DNA from: Promethearchaeota archaeon | GTDB lineage: Archaea > Asgardarchaeota > Lokiarchaeia > Sigyniarchaeales > SOKP01 | NCBI GenBank assembly: GCA_019894815.1 | Contig: JAGXNU010000068.1 | Location: 2,832 to 9,423, forward strand | Reading direction: 5' to 3' | Length of the DNA: 6,592 bases | Shown here: positions 5,465 to 6,592 of the stretch, piece by piece | Layout: every line of letters begins with the position of its first letter | Numbering within the stretch: the stretch's first letter is position 1 | The notes under the pieces: generated by a model | Told to the model about the DNA's origin: nothing | The model's database searches: none | The model's input: only the letters and a program-made list of their open reading frames with translations | Position numbers and translations under genes: made by a program

Positions 5465-6309
5465 AAAATATGATTGAATACATAATAATTGCTATTTTAC
5501 AAGGACTTACTGAATGGTTACCCATATCGTCTTCAGGACAAGTCATGATCTTCTCATTAAATATTCTTGATATCTCTCCAGAGCAAGCATACAGTTTGAG
5601 TATTTGGTTACATCTTGGTACCATGTTTGCTGTAATATTGAGATTCCGTAAAGATTATTATGGAATTATCAAATCCTTCATTCCTAATAAAGATAAAATG
5701 GATCAAAACGATGTCAAGAAAAGGAATTGGATAATTATAGCAACAGTAGGAACGGCCATAACAGCAGTACCATTATATCTTATCTTTCGCGTATTGATTT
5801 TAGGAACATATTCAGCAGATCAAGGTGACTTGCTAACTTTAATCATATCTGGGTTCCTTATTATAACAGGGATTATATTATTAGTCTTTAAAAAGAAATA
5901 TGGAAGGAAAACAATAAACACTGTCTCTAACAAGGAATTGAATCGAGATTCTTTTATAGCGGGGTTAATCCAAGGTTTTGCAATACTTCCCGGGATTTCT
6001 AGATCTGGAGTCACGGTATCCACATTATTGATCGAAGATTATGAACAAGATCACTCCTTAAATCTAAGTTTCTTGATGTCTGTTCCTGTTATTTTAGCAT
6101 CTATAGGAGTAGATATAATTTTTGGAGAAGGATCTATCTTTGGTAGTTTGGATATCCCTACTATATTGGTTATAACAATAGTAAGCTTCTTGATTGGCTA
6201 TTTAACAATGGAGGTTCTACTAAGAGTCGCGCGTAAAGTCAATTTTGGCTATTTTTGCATCTTATATGGTGTGATAGCTTTTATCATAATGGTTCCCTTC
6301 CTAATGTAA
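5461..6309 (+). CDS. uppP: Polyprenyl (undecaprenyl-type) diphosphatase, UppP/BacA family membrane protein
   Basis: UppP removes a phosphate from polyprenyl diphosphate, recycling the lipid carrier of envelope glycans; in archaea the likely carrier is a dolichyl-type lipid used for N-glycosylation. The 282-residue protein is very hydrophobic, with segments at roughly 5-31, 45-62, 88-115, 123-143, 163-190, 198-222, 232-252 and 260-281. Both signatures are present: (E/Q)XXXE as QGLTE (14-18) followed by WLPISSSG, and PGISRSGVT (177-185), with Ser180, Arg181 and Thr185. The position of the E. coli catalytic His30 is Gln27, and WLHLGT (49-54) replaces the bacterial QLG segment; I recall both as features of archaeal members, so activity is probably kept. 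GTG at 5461 overlaps the phosphatase stop (GTGA), which suggests translational coupling; ATG at 5470 is the alternative start. AAAGGT at 5441-5446 is a weak, distant Shine-Dalgarno candidate. The gene ends 8 bases from a convergent gene. Confidence 0.9.
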   Translation: MKNMIEYIIIAILQGLTEWLPISSSGQVMIFSLNILDISPEQAYSLSIWLHLGTMFAVILRFRKDYYGIIKSFIPNKDKMDQNDVKKRNWIIIATVGTAITAVPLYLIFRVLILGTYSADQGDLLTLIISGFLIITGIILLVFKKKYGRKTINTVSNKELNRDSFIAGLIQGFAILPGISRSGVTVSTLLIEDYEQDHSLNLSFLMSVPVILASIGVDIIFGEGSIFGSLDIPTILVITIVSFLIGYLTMEVLLRVARKVNFGYFCILYGVIAFIIMVPFLM

Positions 6310-6317
6310 ATTAAGTT

Positions 6318-6592
6318 TTACATTTGTTTTATATAATCCAAAAGATAATCAGCAAGAATCTTTTCTGCATTTTTTATTCCTTTAAAACCCGGAAAGTCAT
6401 TTAAATCAATAAGATAATAACGATCTTTGTCTATTGGTTTAATTAAATCAAACCCAAATATTTTTAGGTCAAGCTCTTTTGATAAAATACTTGCGAGCGT
6501 CCTAATTTCTTCTGAAACTTTAAATTCTTCCCTCTCGATAGTATCCACATCAATATTAGTGGGTTTTTCTCTCATATAAAGATATATTGGGT
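6318..6592 (-). CDS. ATP-grasp enzyme, C-terminal part (ITPK/RimK-like), cut by window edge
   Basis: The minus-strand frame stays open to the right edge, so this is the 3' end of a longer gene. The internal ATG at 6575 is unlikely to be the start, because PIYLY immediately upstream continues the domain. The visible 91 or so residues form the end of an ATP-grasp fold. Numbered from Met6575, GFD (41-43) and YLIDLNDFPGFKG (54-66) supply the acidic and Asn Mg-ATP ligands Asp43, Asp57 and Asn59, followed by a helix NAEKILADYLLDYIKQ. The D-x-N-x-F-P-G pattern after a GFD strand is like inositol-1,3,4-trisphosphate 5/6-kinase (ITPK) and, less closely, RimK-type ligases. The substrate-binding N-terminal half is missing, so kinase or ligase activity cannot be decided. 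It converges on uppP with 8 bases between the stops, so each gene's transcript end must lie within or next to the other gene. Confidence 0.75.
   Translation of the reverse strand, partial: PIYLYMREKPTNIDVDTIEREEFKVSEEIRTLASILSKELDLKIFGFDLIKPIDKDRYYLIDLNDFPGFKGIKNAEKILADYLLDYIKQM

Overview
The window looks like a low-GC archaeal chromosome fragment, most likely from an Asgard archaeon. The archaeal signs are an archaeal/eukaryotic-type EF-2 GTPase, a tRNA without an encoded CCA end, A/T-rich TATA-like boxes about 22-34 bases before several start codons (implying leaderless or very short-leader mRNAs), almost no Shine-Dalgarno sequences, and an archaeal-style UppP. The Asgard placement is an inference: EF-2 paralogues without the diphthamide site are known from Asgard lineages, and an ITPK-like ATP-grasp gene and AT-rich DNA would fit. 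No marker in the window proves it.

Layout from left to right: purN (glycinamide ribonucleotide formyltransferase, 92-727, +), followed 8 bases later by a doubtful 51-residue ORF (736-891, +). Next is a full-length EF-2-like GTPase (1044-3233, +) whose domain IV has lost the diphthamide histidine motif and the other conserved tip loop. A tRNA-Gly(CCC) faces it (3269-3339, -). An AT-rich stretch of about 830 bases (3340-4170) has no gene of normal size but holds three possible micro-ORFs: 31 residues with an internal 15-base duplication (+), 50 residues (-), and 18/28 residues with a Lys-Asn-Gly repeat encoded by a 9-base tandem repeat (-). A nicotinamidase follows (4171-4845, +) with a hairpin/T-tract terminator. 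Then comes a two-gene operon of a low-molecular-weight phosphotyrosine-phosphatase family protein (4976-5464, +) and UppP (5461-6309, +), overlapping by 4 bases. The window ends inside an ATP-grasp enzyme with ITPK-like C-terminal motifs (from 6318 off the right edge, -), convergent with uppP.

The main genes belong to separate housekeeping tasks: purine synthesis, translation, NAD salvage and recycling of a polyprenyl carrier lipid. Only the phosphatase-uppP pair forms a clear operon. The best candidates for something unusual are the EF-2 paralogue with an intact GTPase but an altered domain IV tip, and the micro-ORFs, especially the repeat-encoded (KNG)n peptide, which has its own promoter-like and terminator-like signals divergent from the nicotinamidase gene.
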